Numbered from the stretch's first letter, positions 54,891 through 64,000 are shown. The stretch is DNA of 64,000 bases from Sphingobacterium sp. GVS05A (GCF_019969845.1 NZ_JAHXYR010000007.1:310001-374000); one strand, 5' to 3'. Numbers and translations: made by a program. Notes: a model not told the origin generated them from the letters alone.

Positions 54891-57293
54891 CTATTCGTCC
54901 CTTAGACTATTTACCGGATTCAATAGCGCGGCTTTAAATGTTTGGAATCCTATGGTGATAAATGCCACCAGTGTGACCGAGACGATCGCAATCAGGTAAG
55001 CCCACCATGGCATCTCAATATGATACACAAAATCATTTAACCAATGGCTGAAGAGATAATAAGCGATCGGTCCGGCAATAAGAAAAGCAAGAAGGATCAG
55101 TTTGATATAATTTGATGATAATAAATGAATAATACCCGGAACGCTAGCTCCCAAAACTTTGCGGATACCGATTTCTTTGCTTCGGGCTTCGGTGGTATAG
55201 GCTGCTAATCCCAACAGACCTAGACAGGCAATAAAAAGAGTAAGAAATGAAAACATACTCATGACATTGGATGACCGAATTTCATTTTCATATTGGTCTT
55301 GCACGTGTTGATCTAAAAAGGAAATATCGAATGCAGCTTCCGGAGCAACAGTAGTATATATCTTTTTTATTTGTTCGATATATCCTTGAACATCTGTTGT
55401 TTTATAACGGATCAATAGGTTGCGTGGTGATTCCGAGGGATCATTCATGGTGTAATAGCTGTAACCCCCGATTTCAGATTTAAGGTTTGCATAATTAAAA
55501 TCCTGGACCACACCGGTGATGATCGAGTTGTTCGGGCTCATTTCGGTGACGATATGTTTTCCAATCGCTTCCTGTGGGGATTTATACCCTAAGTATTTCA
55601 GTACTTTCTCGTTAATCAACATATAACAGGTGGAATCTGGACGTCCCCAAATGTCGGGTAAATCTGTTCCGGCAAGCAGTTTTAATCCAAGTGTATTTAC
55701 TGTCTTTCCATAAGTGACACAACTTAGTGTTGGTAATCCCTGTTTATCTGTGCTGAATTTATAGATTGTTTTTCCGCTTTCATTGCTTCCAGGTACAGAC
55801 TGTGCGAATGTGGTGGACAGCGTATGTGATAAGCTCTGGACCTGTTGATTGAGCGTGTTGAGTTTTTCCTGACTCCGGAAAGAACGGATAGGGATAGAGA
55901 CCACATGTTCAGGTTGATAGCCGAGGTCTTTATTTCGGATATAATTCATCTGGGTGAGCATCACAGAGATGCCGATGATCAATATAATCGAAATGGTAAA
56001 TTGGCATATCACCAATATTTGTCTGATCATAACTGTTTTCCCTTGTTTGTTATAACCTTTATTCATCAATGCGATCGATTTGATCTTTGATAAGAATAAG
56101 GCTGGGTAGCTACCTGCAATAAACGTAATCATAAACCAGGATAGCGCCAATATCCCCAGCATATCCCAGTTCAGAAGTTGCCTGATGGTAATATTTGTAC
56201 TGCCGATGTAATTAAACATTGGGATCAAAATAATGGCCAGAACCACACCGATTGTCATCGCAAATAGGCTAATCGTTGCGGTTTCGACAAAAAAGCGGAC
56301 AATGAGCTGGGCTCGAGTAGCTCCAAGTACCTTATTTACACCCACCTCTTTAGCATTCTTTTGTGACTTTGCCGTGGCCAGGTTCATGTAATTGATACAG
56401 GCAATGGCGATGACGAGAAAAGCAAGAACGGATAGTGTTCGGATGGTGTCAATGTTTCCTATGCGTTTGGTAACTCCCTCTCCAAGACTTGATGAGTAGA
56501 GATGCACCTTTAACAGTGGTTGCAGGAAAAATTGGGTATAATATCGGTGGTCTTTTTCAACATACTTGTCAATCAATTTTGTCGCTTCTTGAGCAACTAT
56601 AACCGGATCGGTTCCTTTTTTTAGTAATATGTACGTTTCATAGCTGGCATTACTCCAATGGACATTTTGCCCCATCCAGGAATCCATAATATTCATGACC
56701 ATATTACAGTCCAGGGTACTATTTGCAGGAAGATCCTTGAATACACCGGTGACCTGTACGGTATCTCTTTGGTTAATGGAAATGAGTTTTCCCAGTGCTT
56801 CACGCTTACCAAACAATTTCTCTCTTGTTGATTGGGAAAGTACAATACTTTTTTTGTTTAAAAACGCAGTATGAACATTCCCTTCTATAAACTGGAAATC
56901 AAATATGGAAAACAGGGTTGAATCGGCTAGATACAATTGCTTCTCATTGAAATTTTCAGCTCCGGAGCGGATAGAAGCTGTTGCACCATAACCATCTTTT
57001 ACAAGTCGTACCATATTATCAACTTGCGCAATATCGGATTTCATTGCAGGACCCACAGCATTTGGCAGGTCAATCATTTTCTCCCGATTGTATTCTGCCG
57101 ACAGCTGCATGTGCAAACGATAGATATTATCAGCTTTCGAATACATGGTATCAAAACTCAGTTCCTGACGGATAAAAGCAAATAGCAGCAGGGACACACA
57201 GATGCCAATAGCCAATCCGCTAATATTAAGGATGCTGAAAAATCGGTTGGCCCGAATACTCCGCCAGGCTGTTTTTATGTAGTTCTTGATCAT
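54891..57293 (-). CDS. ABC permease P12, double FtsX
   Basis: An 800-residue permease. The first coupling motif is KEVGVNKVLGATR (Arg replaced by Asn), the second KEIGIRKVLGAS; the end is ALLNPVNSLRDE. Its first periplasmic domain has NREKMIDLPNAVGPAMKSDI and its second has a VPGSNESGKTIYKFS loop. It sits 57 bases after P13 and 58 bases before P11. Confidence 0.93.
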   Translation of the reverse strand: MIKNYIKTAWRSIRANRFFSILNISGLAIGICVSLLLFAFIRQELSFDTMYSKADNIYRLHMQLSAEYNREKMIDLPNAVGPAMKSDIAQVDNMVRLVKDGYGATASIRSGAENFNEKQLYLADSTLFSIFDFQFIEGNVHTAFLNKKSIVLSQSTREKLFGKREALGKLISINQRDTVQVTGVFKDLPANSTLDCNMVMNIMDSWMGQNVHWSNASYETYILLKKGTDPVIVAQEATKLIDKYVEKDHRYYTQFFLQPLLKVHLYSSSLGEGVTKRIGNIDTIRTLSVLAFLVIAIACINYMNLATAKSQKNAKEVGVNKVLGATRAQLIVRFFVETATISLFAMTIGVVLAIILIPMFNYIGSTNITIRQLLNWDMLGILALSWFMITFIAGSYPALFLSKIKSIALMNKGYNKQGKTVMIRQILVICQFTISIILIIGISVMLTQMNYIRNKDLGYQPEHVVSIPIRSFRSQEKLNTLNQQVQSLSHTLSTTFAQSVPGSNESGKTIYKFSTDKQGLPTLSCVTYGKTVNTLGLKLLAGTDLPDIWGRPDSTCYMLINEKVLKYLGYKSPQEAIGKHIVTEMSPNNSIITGVVQDFNYANLKSEIGGYSYYTMNDPSESPRNLLIRYKTTDVQGYIEQIKKIYTTVAPEAAFDISFLDQHVQDQYENEIRSSNVMSMFSFLTLFIACLGLLGLAAYTTEARSKEIGIRKVLGASVPGIIHLLSSNYIKLILLAFLIAGPIAYYLFSHWLNDFVYHIEMPWWAYLIAIVSVTLVAFITIGFQTFKAALLNPVNSLRDE

Positions 57294-57350
57294 GATTGTA
57301 TCTATTTGTTTCGTGCTGATATATTAGGTTTGTTCTTGATTGTATACTAT

Positions 57351-59768
57351 TTATTCATCTCTCAGGCTATCTACAGGATTGGATTTAGCGGCTTTAAACG
57401 TTTGGAAGCTAACAGTGACCAGGGCAATGAGAACAGCTGAAAATCCGGCAAAAGCAAACATCCACCATTTTGGTTCAATATGGTAGGCGAAATTATCCAA
57501 CCATTTGTTCATTGCTATCCATGATAATGGTGTAGCGATACAGAGCGCGATGACTAATAATCTGATAAAGTCGGAAGAAAGCAACAGTACTAGATTGTAT
57601 ATGGAAGCGCCAAGAACTTTACGCACCCCGATTTCTTTGGTACGCTGTTGCGCCGTATAGGTCACCAATCCCAGCAAACCCAAACAAGCAATAAAAAGAG
57701 CGAGGCTTGAAAAGGCTGTAAAGAGTCTTCTGAAGTTATAATCGGCTTCGTATTGACGGTTAAAATTATCATCTAAGAAACTATATAGAAAGGGACGGTG
57801 AGGGGCGAGTTCGGCCCATAATTTGCCAATTCGTGCGATTGTTTGCTGATTGACATTTTGTAGATTCACGGTCAGATAACGGCTGCTACTTGGCTCAAGT
57901 CGTAGCGCTAATGGCTCAATTTTGCGATGCAGGGACAGGTAATTGAAATCTTTTACAACTCCGATGACTGTACCTTCTTTGCCCCACTGTCTAAATTGCT
58001 TTCCGATGATATCCTGTGGGTTTGAATAGCCCCATAATTTGGCTGCCGATTCATTAATCACGAGTGAATGGGCGCTATCTGCAGGGAAATCGCGTGAGTA
58101 AGCTCTTCCCGCCACCATCTTGATGGCCATATTGGGGATAAAGTCTATATCTACTTCATATAGTGATGGAGAGAAAATGGTCATTTTGCCATCGGTAGAG
58201 ATAATCTCTGTTCCGGCATTTGGAAAAAATGCTCCGGGAACGGTGCGTGAAGCCGTTACCGACTGTACATCTTTATCTTTTGCGAGTGTATTTTTGATTG
58301 CCTCTAAGTTATTGTTGACTTTTTCATCGAAATTATAGTCGATAATTAGACGTTGTGCTTTTTGAAATCCAAGGTCTTGCTGCTGCAGTTGATTCAATTG
58401 TGAGAATACAATCACAGTACCTGCGATGAGTGCAATGGAAAGACAGAATTGGAAAACGACGAGAGCCCGACGTAACAATGTCCCACCTTTACTGCTGCTA
58501 AACGTTCCCTTCAGAACTTTAATCGGTTTAAAATTTGCCAGGATCAATGCGGGGTAGCTGGCGGCTAATATCCCGGTTATAAGTGTTACCAAAAAGAAAA
58601 TCGTCCATGTCGTGCTGTTAAGGAGGGTTGAATAACCAAACTGTTTACCGGAAAAAGCTTCCATAAAAGGGAGAAAGGCAATGACCAGAGCGATAGCCAA
58701 TATACCACCGGTAAATACGAGTACCAGCGACTCGGACATAAACTGTAGAATCAGATTGCTTTTATTGGCGCCAATGGCTTTTCGGACACCGACTTCCTTG
58801 GCACGCTCCATGGATCTGGACGTAGCAAGATTCATAAAGTTAACACAGGCAATCAGTAGAATAAAACCGCCGATAATAGCGAAAATGTACAAATTTTGAA
58901 AGCTACCCGTTGTTCCCGGTTGGCGATCCGCAGTGGAGTGCATATATGCCTGAAGCATGGGCTCGAGATGGAAACTGTATTTTGAATTGGCATTTTCATG
59001 TACTGGGATGTGCCGTTTGAGAAAGTCAGGTATCTTCTGATCGAATTTTGTGGGATCAAAGTCTTTTGATGTCAAAAAGTAGGTGTAAAAATCGACATAG
59101 TCCCAACCTTCTTTTTCAAATACATCTGGTCGTCCTTTCCGAAAGGTACTCATGGATAGTAAAGCATCGAAGGTAAAATGTGAGTTGGCCGGTATATCTG
59201 CCATCACGGCTGTTACGGTATACAGGCCGGCATCTGCACGGCCAGCAGCTAATCCTCCTTCAATGGTTTTGCCGATAGGGTTCTGGTCACCGAAATACTT
59301 TTTAGCTGTGCTTTCTGTCAATACTACAGAATATGCATTTTTTAATGCTGTATGTGGATTACCGGCCAAAATTTTCCAGCTGAATACATCGAATGCTGTA
59401 GAATCCATGAAAAATACATTTTCTTCCTGAAATCTATTTTCTCCTTGTTTGAATAGGATGGACGTTTGCCCGGAGAACTGAACGATCTTCTCAATTTCTG
59501 GGAAGTCGGCTTTCAGGGCTTCTCCGATCGGGGCATTTCCCCAGATCTGATGTTGTTCTGTACTACCGACTTCTTTATAATCATGTACAACGCGGAAAAT
59601 ACGGTCTTTGTTGACATGATATTTATCATAGGAAAGTTCATTCTGTACATAAATAACAATTAATAAACAGCAAGCCAAGCCAATGGCGAGGCCTACAATA
59701 TTTATGGTGGCATAACCTCTATTCTTTAGAATATTACGCCAGGCTATTTTAATATAATTTTGTATCAT
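57351..59768 (-). CDS. ABC permease P13, double FtsX
   Basis: An 805-residue permease. Coupling motifs are KEVGVRKAIGANK and KEIGVRKVLGAS; the end is AKSNPVDSLRDE. It is the first gene after the 216-bp gap that separates it from P14. That gap lacks the sigma-54/dyad element seen in the other large gaps, so P13 to P10 may be read from upstream or from an unrecognised promoter. Confidence 0.93.
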   Translation of the reverse strand: MIQNYIKIAWRNILKNRGYATINIVGLAIGLACCLLIVIYVQNELSYDKYHVNKDRIFRVVHDYKEVGSTEQHQIWGNAPIGEALKADFPEIEKIVQFSGQTSILFKQGENRFQEENVFFMDSTAFDVFSWKILAGNPHTALKNAYSVVLTESTAKKYFGDQNPIGKTIEGGLAAGRADAGLYTVTAVMADIPANSHFTFDALLSMSTFRKGRPDVFEKEGWDYVDFYTYFLTSKDFDPTKFDQKIPDFLKRHIPVHENANSKYSFHLEPMLQAYMHSTADRQPGTTGSFQNLYIFAIIGGFILLIACVNFMNLATSRSMERAKEVGVRKAIGANKSNLILQFMSESLVLVFTGGILAIALVIAFLPFMEAFSGKQFGYSTLLNSTTWTIFFLVTLITGILAASYPALILANFKPIKVLKGTFSSSKGGTLLRRALVVFQFCLSIALIAGTVIVFSQLNQLQQQDLGFQKAQRLIIDYNFDEKVNNNLEAIKNTLAKDKDVQSVTASRTVPGAFFPNAGTEIISTDGKMTIFSPSLYEVDIDFIPNMAIKMVAGRAYSRDFPADSAHSLVINESAAKLWGYSNPQDIIGKQFRQWGKEGTVIGVVKDFNYLSLHRKIEPLALRLEPSSSRYLTVNLQNVNQQTIARIGKLWAELAPHRPFLYSFLDDNFNRQYEADYNFRRLFTAFSSLALFIACLGLLGLVTYTAQQRTKEIGVRKVLGASIYNLVLLLSSDFIRLLVIALCIATPLSWIAMNKWLDNFAYHIEPKWWMFAFAGFSAVLIALVTVSFQTFKAAKSNPVDSLRDE

Positions 59769-59984
59769 GGTTGCTGTTTTTTATGAAAGTTTATCGGGGT
59801 TATCCTTTCTATCTTTTTCCGAGATATTATAACCTCCCGACATATCATTATTTCATTTATTCGTCTTTTAATCATTTATCGTGATAAATAATGCTCTCAG
59901 TTCTAATTGAGATGATGTATGTAGAGAGCGCAATGGGCTCACTATTGAGACCCATTACTTTCTCTGATCACTATTGAGCTTCTT
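59769..59984. other. P14-P13 gap without a recognised promoter
   Basis: The gap holds a near-perfect hairpin (AATGGGCTC with GAGACCCATT, about 59931-59955) just beyond the P14 stop, without a T run. It also has an ATTTATC-GT-GATAAAT palindrome near 59874-59889, and a 15-base segment (59857-59871) that on the minus strand would encode LKDE and a stop, like the permease C-terminus. No TGGCA/TTG pair or TGTYCG dyad was seen. Confidence 0.5.
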
Positions 59985-62390
59985 TTATTCATCTCTTAAA
60001 CTATCTACTGGATTTGCACGTGCGGCCCGCAATGATTGAAAACTTAATGTCAAAAATGCTATCCCTATCGTGAGTACCGCGGGTATAAAAAATAACCACC
60101 ATTGTATCTCAATTTTAAATGTAATATCCTGCAACCATTCGTGTATGGCCCACCAGGCAATTGGTGTTGATACCAAAATTGAAACAATGATCAGTTTGAT
60201 GTAATCTTTAGAAAGTAGACCAATGATACCCGTAACGGTACTTCCCAATACTTTGCGGATTCCAATTTCTTTAGTGCGTTGTACAGTTGTTATCGTGACT
60301 AAGCCAACGAGACCAAGGCAGCTTAGCAATAAGGTGATTGCTGTTGCCAGATTAATAATCTTGGACAATCGCATATCCGTTTCGTAAAGAGATTTGATCT
60401 CTTGGTCATAAAAGCGATAGCTGAATTTGGCATGTGGATAAATGCTTTTCCATTCCTTTTCGAGGTTTGCCAAGGCAGTCGACCATTTTTTTGGATCATT
60501 GTCTAAACGGACATTGATGTGTCCAAGTGGGCCTCTATTGGTTGAAACCTCCATCACAATAGGATTAAACTGTTGGTGAAGATCTTTGCTGTGGAAATTG
60601 GCTATAACACCTACAATTTTTACATTTTTGTCTCTGGAGATAACAGATTGTCCGATTGCTTCGTCAACATTTTTATATCCCAGTTCGGTCATTGCTTTTT
60701 CGTTGATTATAATCCCCGAACTCGTATCGGACATCATTAATTTGCGGCCAGCAAGAAGTTTTATATCATATAGATCAATGTAATCCTGATCAACATACTT
60801 GTATTGCATGATTCTATTTTTGATTTCCTCTTCGCCATATTTACGGATTCTATTTCCCCAATAACTATCATCCATAGGGAAATGTCCCAAGGAGACACGG
60901 GCGATTTCCGGATATTTGGATAAGGCCTGCTTAAATACAAATGGGTCTGTTGTCGCTTTATCAGCAGCCCGATTGGGAATTGATACTGTCACAATAGCTT
61001 CTTTAGTAAATCCCAGATCGCTCTTGAGCATATGTTTGATCTGAATGGTGATCACGAAAGTGCCAATAAGGAAAACTTGAGCGATAATAAACTGAAAAAT
61101 AATCAATCCTTTGCGTAGGTATACGCCTTTGTTTGAGTTATTGGATAAACTCTTTATTTTTATGACTTCGATCAATTTTACTTTGTTGATCAATATCGAT
61201 GGATATATTCCAGCGAAGCATGTGATTAAGACAAGTAACCCAATGATGAATAACAACAAATTGAACTGATCGTTGTACATGTTGATGTCCGAAGGGGTAA
61301 AATCGCTGAACAGTATTTCCATCATTTTTGTAAAAGGCCAGGAAAGCAAGAGGGCGAATAGTGCGACCAAAAAAGTCTCTGTTAAAAAGCTTCGGGTCAA
61401 ATAGACTTCCCGTTCCCCCAGTGTTTTCCGTATACCGATGGATCGTGCGCGCATAGGCACCATCGCTGTACTTAGATTAATATAATTGATCGCAGCTAAT
61501 ACAAGTAGAAAGACAGCTATTCCGATAAGTCCATAAAGTACTTTGATGTTGCTGTGATTTTGTATAGTTGGGTTAAAATGTAGCTCAGATAATGGTGAAA
61601 AACGGGCAGTTTGCTTATAGTTCTCCTTTTTATATTCTTCGCCATTCATCTGCACTAATTTTTGATCGATGGTATTCGCGAGATTTTTAAGATGATCGGC
61701 AGATTTGACTTTGACGAATAGCTGATAATAGTTCATCAGCATCATCCAATTGTTTAGGTTCGGATCCTGATCGGGTATTTTGATAAATTCCTTACCAATA
61801 AAAGTACTTGGATAACTTAAGTCTTCTACAATGCCAGATACAGTAAACTGTGTCGTATCATAAGAAATGGTCTTGCCTATAATATCCTGACTTTGCAGTT
61901 TTGGGAAATAGGCTTTCGCACGCGATTCGGTAAGAACGACTTCATTTTGGAGTTTGAAAAGCTGATGCGGACTTCCAGCAAGCCATTTGTAGGGGACCAT
62001 TTTAAAATAGTCGGCAGTCGTTGCAAAAATCTTTTCCTGTCCGGCAAACTCTGTGGGCGTTTCACTTTTGGAAGCTGGTGTTACGATTTCAAAATAACGA
62101 TTATAATAAGGTACAACCAATTCGACATCTTGCGAGTTCTCTTTCAGGTAATAAGGAAGGGGAAATGGTACTGCATCAAAATCTCCGTTTTCTTTTTCAC
62201 TTTGTGTATGCGAGAATACTTTGTATATCTGCTCTTTGTCTGGATGTTGTCGGTCAAAACTAAATTCATAATTGACAATACGAAAGATAAACCAACAAGC
62301 GCTTATACCTATGGCAAGTCCCAATACATTCAGAAAAGTAAAAAGACGATGTCGCCAGAGTTGTCTAAAAATCAATTTCATATTACTCAT
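59985..62390 (-). CDS. ABC permease P14, double FtsX
   Basis: An 801-residue permease; the start could also be the Met three codons downstream (62381, MKLIFRQLWRHR). The first coupling motif is RSIGIRKTLGER, the second KEIGIRKVLGST; the end is ARANPVDSLRDE. The GIRKTLGE variant is shared only with P15, with which it forms a tandem pair 41 bases apart. The last 37 bases around the stop are identical in both genes. Confidence 0.92.
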   Translation of the reverse strand: MSNMKLIFRQLWRHRLFTFLNVLGLAIGISACWFIFRIVNYEFSFDRQHPDKEQIYKVFSHTQSEKENGDFDAVPFPLPYYLKENSQDVELVVPYYNRYFEIVTPASKSETPTEFAGQEKIFATTADYFKMVPYKWLAGSPHQLFKLQNEVVLTESRAKAYFPKLQSQDIIGKTISYDTTQFTVSGIVEDLSYPSTFIGKEFIKIPDQDPNLNNWMMLMNYYQLFVKVKSADHLKNLANTIDQKLVQMNGEEYKKENYKQTARFSPLSELHFNPTIQNHSNIKVLYGLIGIAVFLLVLAAINYINLSTAMVPMRARSIGIRKTLGEREVYLTRSFLTETFLVALFALLLSWPFTKMMEILFSDFTPSDINMYNDQFNLLLFIIGLLVLITCFAGIYPSILINKVKLIEVIKIKSLSNNSNKGVYLRKGLIIFQFIIAQVFLIGTFVITIQIKHMLKSDLGFTKEAIVTVSIPNRAADKATTDPFVFKQALSKYPEIARVSLGHFPMDDSYWGNRIRKYGEEEIKNRIMQYKYVDQDYIDLYDIKLLAGRKLMMSDTSSGIIINEKAMTELGYKNVDEAIGQSVISRDKNVKIVGVIANFHSKDLHQQFNPIVMEVSTNRGPLGHINVRLDNDPKKWSTALANLEKEWKSIYPHAKFSYRFYDQEIKSLYETDMRLSKIINLATAITLLLSCLGLVGLVTITTVQRTKEIGIRKVLGSTVTGIIGLLSKDYIKLIIVSILVSTPIAWWAIHEWLQDITFKIEIQWWLFFIPAVLTIGIAFLTLSFQSLRAARANPVDSLRDE

Positions 62391-62431
62391 TACAATTCAG
62401 TTTTATTGGGTTTATTTTTTTTAATGTCTCT

Positions 62432-64000
62432 TTATTCATCTCTTAAACTATCTACTGGATTTGCACGGGCAGCACTGACGGATTGATAGCTCATGGCTAA
62501 AAATGCTACGCCAATAGTTACTATCGCTGGAATAATAAACATCCACCAGCTGAGCTCTATTTTAAAAGCAAAGTCGGTTAGCCATTTATCAATCGCCAAC
62601 CAGGCAATCGGTGTAGCAATTAGGATCGAGATAACAATTAGTTTGATATAATCTTTTGAGAGCAGTAGCACAATTCCACTGACCGTGCTTCCCAATATTT
62701 TTCGGATACCGATCTCTTTTGTCCGCTGATGCGTGGTTAATGTCACTAAACCGATCAATCCCAAGCAGCTTAATAAAATGGTAATTGACGTTGACAAATT
62801 GATTATTTTATAAAAGCGATAGTCTTTCTCATAGAGTTCTTTGATTCGCTCATCATAAAATTGGTAGGTAAATGGTGCATTTGGATATACGTTTTCCCAT
62901 TCAGTCTTTATGGATGCAATCGCCTGTTGCCATTTTTTAGGATCTCCATTTAATTTGATATTAATATTCTGCAGCGTGCCCTTGTTGGTTGATATTTGCA
63001 TCGCAATGGGCTCTAATGGGGCGTGGAGATTAAAGTTGTGGAAATCCGCCAGTACGCCAACAATTGTCGTTGGATGATCGTTTACAGATACGGTTTTTCC
63101 AACGGCTTCAGTAGGTGATTTAAATCCAAACTTACTAATGGCCTTTTGATTGACCAGTATTCCTGAAGTTGTATCCGAAAGCTTGAGTGCCCGGCCGGCC
63201 AGTAGTTTCATTCTAAATACATCCAGGTAATTTTCTTCGATATATTTAAAAGGCATATTGACCAAGATCTGACCGGTATCGCTCTGCATCATGATATTAT
63301 TTCCCCATTGGTCGTTATTCATTGGGAGGTGACCTAGTGAAACCTGCTCTATTTCAGTATATTTTTGGAGAAGTTCTTTCAACAGAAATGGACTTTTACC
63401 TGAATCTTCTGCTTTTCTATAGGGCAGTTTGAGTGTAATAACAGCATCATCCTGAAAACCAACATCGCTGTTTAAAGCATGTTGTAGCTGTAAACCCATG
63501 ATCACTGTCAGGACGACAAAAGCCTGAGCGATGACAAATTGAAAGATAATGAGAATTTTTCTGAGCGAAATACCACCAAACGAAATTTTGTCTGTTGCAT
63601 GGATTTTGATGGCCTCTACGACATGTATTTTATTGATGAGATAAGCTGGATATAGGCTGGAAATTAACGTCAATAGGATAATAAGTCCCAATAGAAAGAT
63701 AAAGACGGGTAGACTATCTGAATAGGTGTTTATATTTTCCGGAAGATATGTACTAAATGTAAGTTCAAATATCTTGACCAATGGCCAAGAGAATAACAGC
63801 CCAAATAGACAGGTAAAAAAGGTTTCTTTGATAAAAGACAGTGTCAGGTGTCGGGGTTGTTCTCCCAATGTTTTCCGAATACCAATTTCTCGGGATCGGG
63901 CAGGAACACGGGCAGTAGTTAGGTTGATATAATTGATACTTGCCAGTATAAGGAGAAATACGGCTATACCTATGAGTCCGAACAACATCTGCTTGTCACT
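62432..64000 (-). CDS. ABC permease P15, double FtsX, cut by the window edge
   Basis: The C-terminal 522 residues are visible and the frame stays open to the edge (S-D-K-Q before the first visible Met at 63988). About 280 residues, helix 1 and the first periplasmic domain, are missing. Visible are helix 2 (LFGLIGIAVFLLILASINYI), the first coupling motif REIGIRKTLGEQ, helices 3-5, the second periplasmic domain, KEIGIRKILGST and the end ARANPVDSLRDE. It is a sister of P14. Confidence 0.92.
   Translation of the reverse strand, partial: SDKQMLFGLIGIAVFLLILASINYINLTTARVPARSREIGIRKTLGEQPRHLTLSFIKETFFTCLFGLLFSWPLVKIFELTFSTYLPENINTYSDSLPVFIFLLGLIILLTLISSLYPAYLINKIHVVEAIKIHATDKISFGGISLRKILIIFQFVIAQAFVVLTVIMGLQLQHALNSDVGFQDDAVITLKLPYRKAEDSGKSPFLLKELLQKYTEIEQVSLGHLPMNNDQWGNNIMMQSDTGQILVNMPFKYIEENYLDVFRMKLLAGRALKLSDTTSGILVNQKAISKFGFKSPTEAVGKTVSVNDHPTTIVGVLADFHNFNLHAPLEPIAMQISTNKGTLQNINIKLNGDPKKWQQAIASIKTEWENVYPNAPFTYQFYDERIKELYEKDYRFYKIINLSTSITILLSCLGLIGLVTLTTHQRTKEIGIRKILGSTVSGIVLLLSKDYIKLIVISILIATPIAWLAIDKWLTDFAFKIELSWWMFIIPAIVTIGVAFLAMSYQSVSAARANPVDSLRDE

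Larger units (their letters stand above)
25085..64000 (-). other. Array of fifteen double-FtsX ABC permeases with one ATPase
   Basis: All fifteen permeases are paralogues with one plan. An N-terminal basic segment of the type (K)xAWRxxxKN leads into helix 1 (about residues 18-42), followed by a first MacB-like periplasmic domain (about 45-280), helices 2-4 (about 285-400), helix 5 (about 420-445), a second periplasmic domain (about 450-670) and helices 6-8 ending at the C-terminus. Two ATPase-coupling motifs of the form KEIGIRKVLGAS follow helix 2 (about residue 315) and helix 6 (about 700). All end in a variant of NPVDSLRDE. A single chain therefore holds two FtsX modules and could bind two ATPase copies. 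Gaps of 27-91 bp group genes into transcripts; larger gaps of 214-296 bp, and the region above P2, carry promoters. No HlyD adaptor or TolC gene is visible. Confidence 0.9.

Noticed and set aside
25085..64000. Permease array as a set of transposon or insertion-sequence copies.
   Set aside because: All copies are intact coding genes in one orientation with different sequences. No transposase, terminal repeats or target duplications were seen.
1..64000. tRNA, rRNA, CRISPR arrays and replication origin.
   Set aside because: I looked through the gaps on both strands and saw no cloverleaf-like sequence, rRNA segments, regularly spaced repeats or DnaA-box clusters.

Overview
The window looks like a Bacteroidota chromosome, most likely Sphingobacteriaceae (Sphingobacterium/Pedobacter type). 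The grounds are AT-rich DNA, little sign of Shine-Dalgarno sequences, several TAnnTTTG-type -7 promoter boxes, bacillithiol synthesis (bshA), a BlaI/BlaR1-like pair whose sensor carries TonB C-terminal domains, and a very large family of double-FtsX ABC permeases. The genus is an inference from gene content; no 16S gene is present. Positions 1-25 kb are ordinary core genome: the end of ffh, nuoAB, purKE, a Tat-exported sugar isomerase-like lipoprotein, pyrH-frr, bshA, a DUF1003 protein with arfB, a BlaI/BlaR1-like regulatory operon, cbpA-cbpM, an M28 peptidase, rpiB-tatC, the lipid operon (yceD-like, rpmF, plsX, fabH, accB, accC), queH, a lipoprotein and a SirB1-like protein. Many of these units end in clear intrinsic terminators. 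From 25,085 to the right edge (38.9 kb) lies a one-directional array, all on the minus strand, of fifteen paralogous permeases of about 790-810 residues (called P1 to P15 here, counting up from the left; P15 is cut by the edge). A single MacB/LolD-type ATPase lies at the transcriptional end. A small XRE regulator and a divergent unknown gene interrupt the array at 31.3-32.4 kb. No adaptor (HlyD) or TolC gene is in view. The main discovery is regulatory. In four of the larger gaps (upstream of P1, P2, P4 and P9) the same composite element occurs: a sigma-54-like -24/-12 box (TGGCNA-N5-TTG) and, 53 or 54 bases further upstream, two 16-bp dyads of the form TGTYCGNNNNCGRACA separated by 5 or 6 bases. 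This constant geometry points to one NtrC-type enhancer-binding activator driving at least four transcription units: P9-P8-P7-P6-P5, P4-P3, P2, and P1 with the ATPase. The array also carries scars of duplication: a decayed copy of a P2 segment sits beside P2, and P14/P15 are a close tandem pair. A plausible reading is a stress-induced, multi-specificity envelope export or lipoprotein/peptide transport system in which many permeases share one ATPase. The substrates and the sharing are inference.
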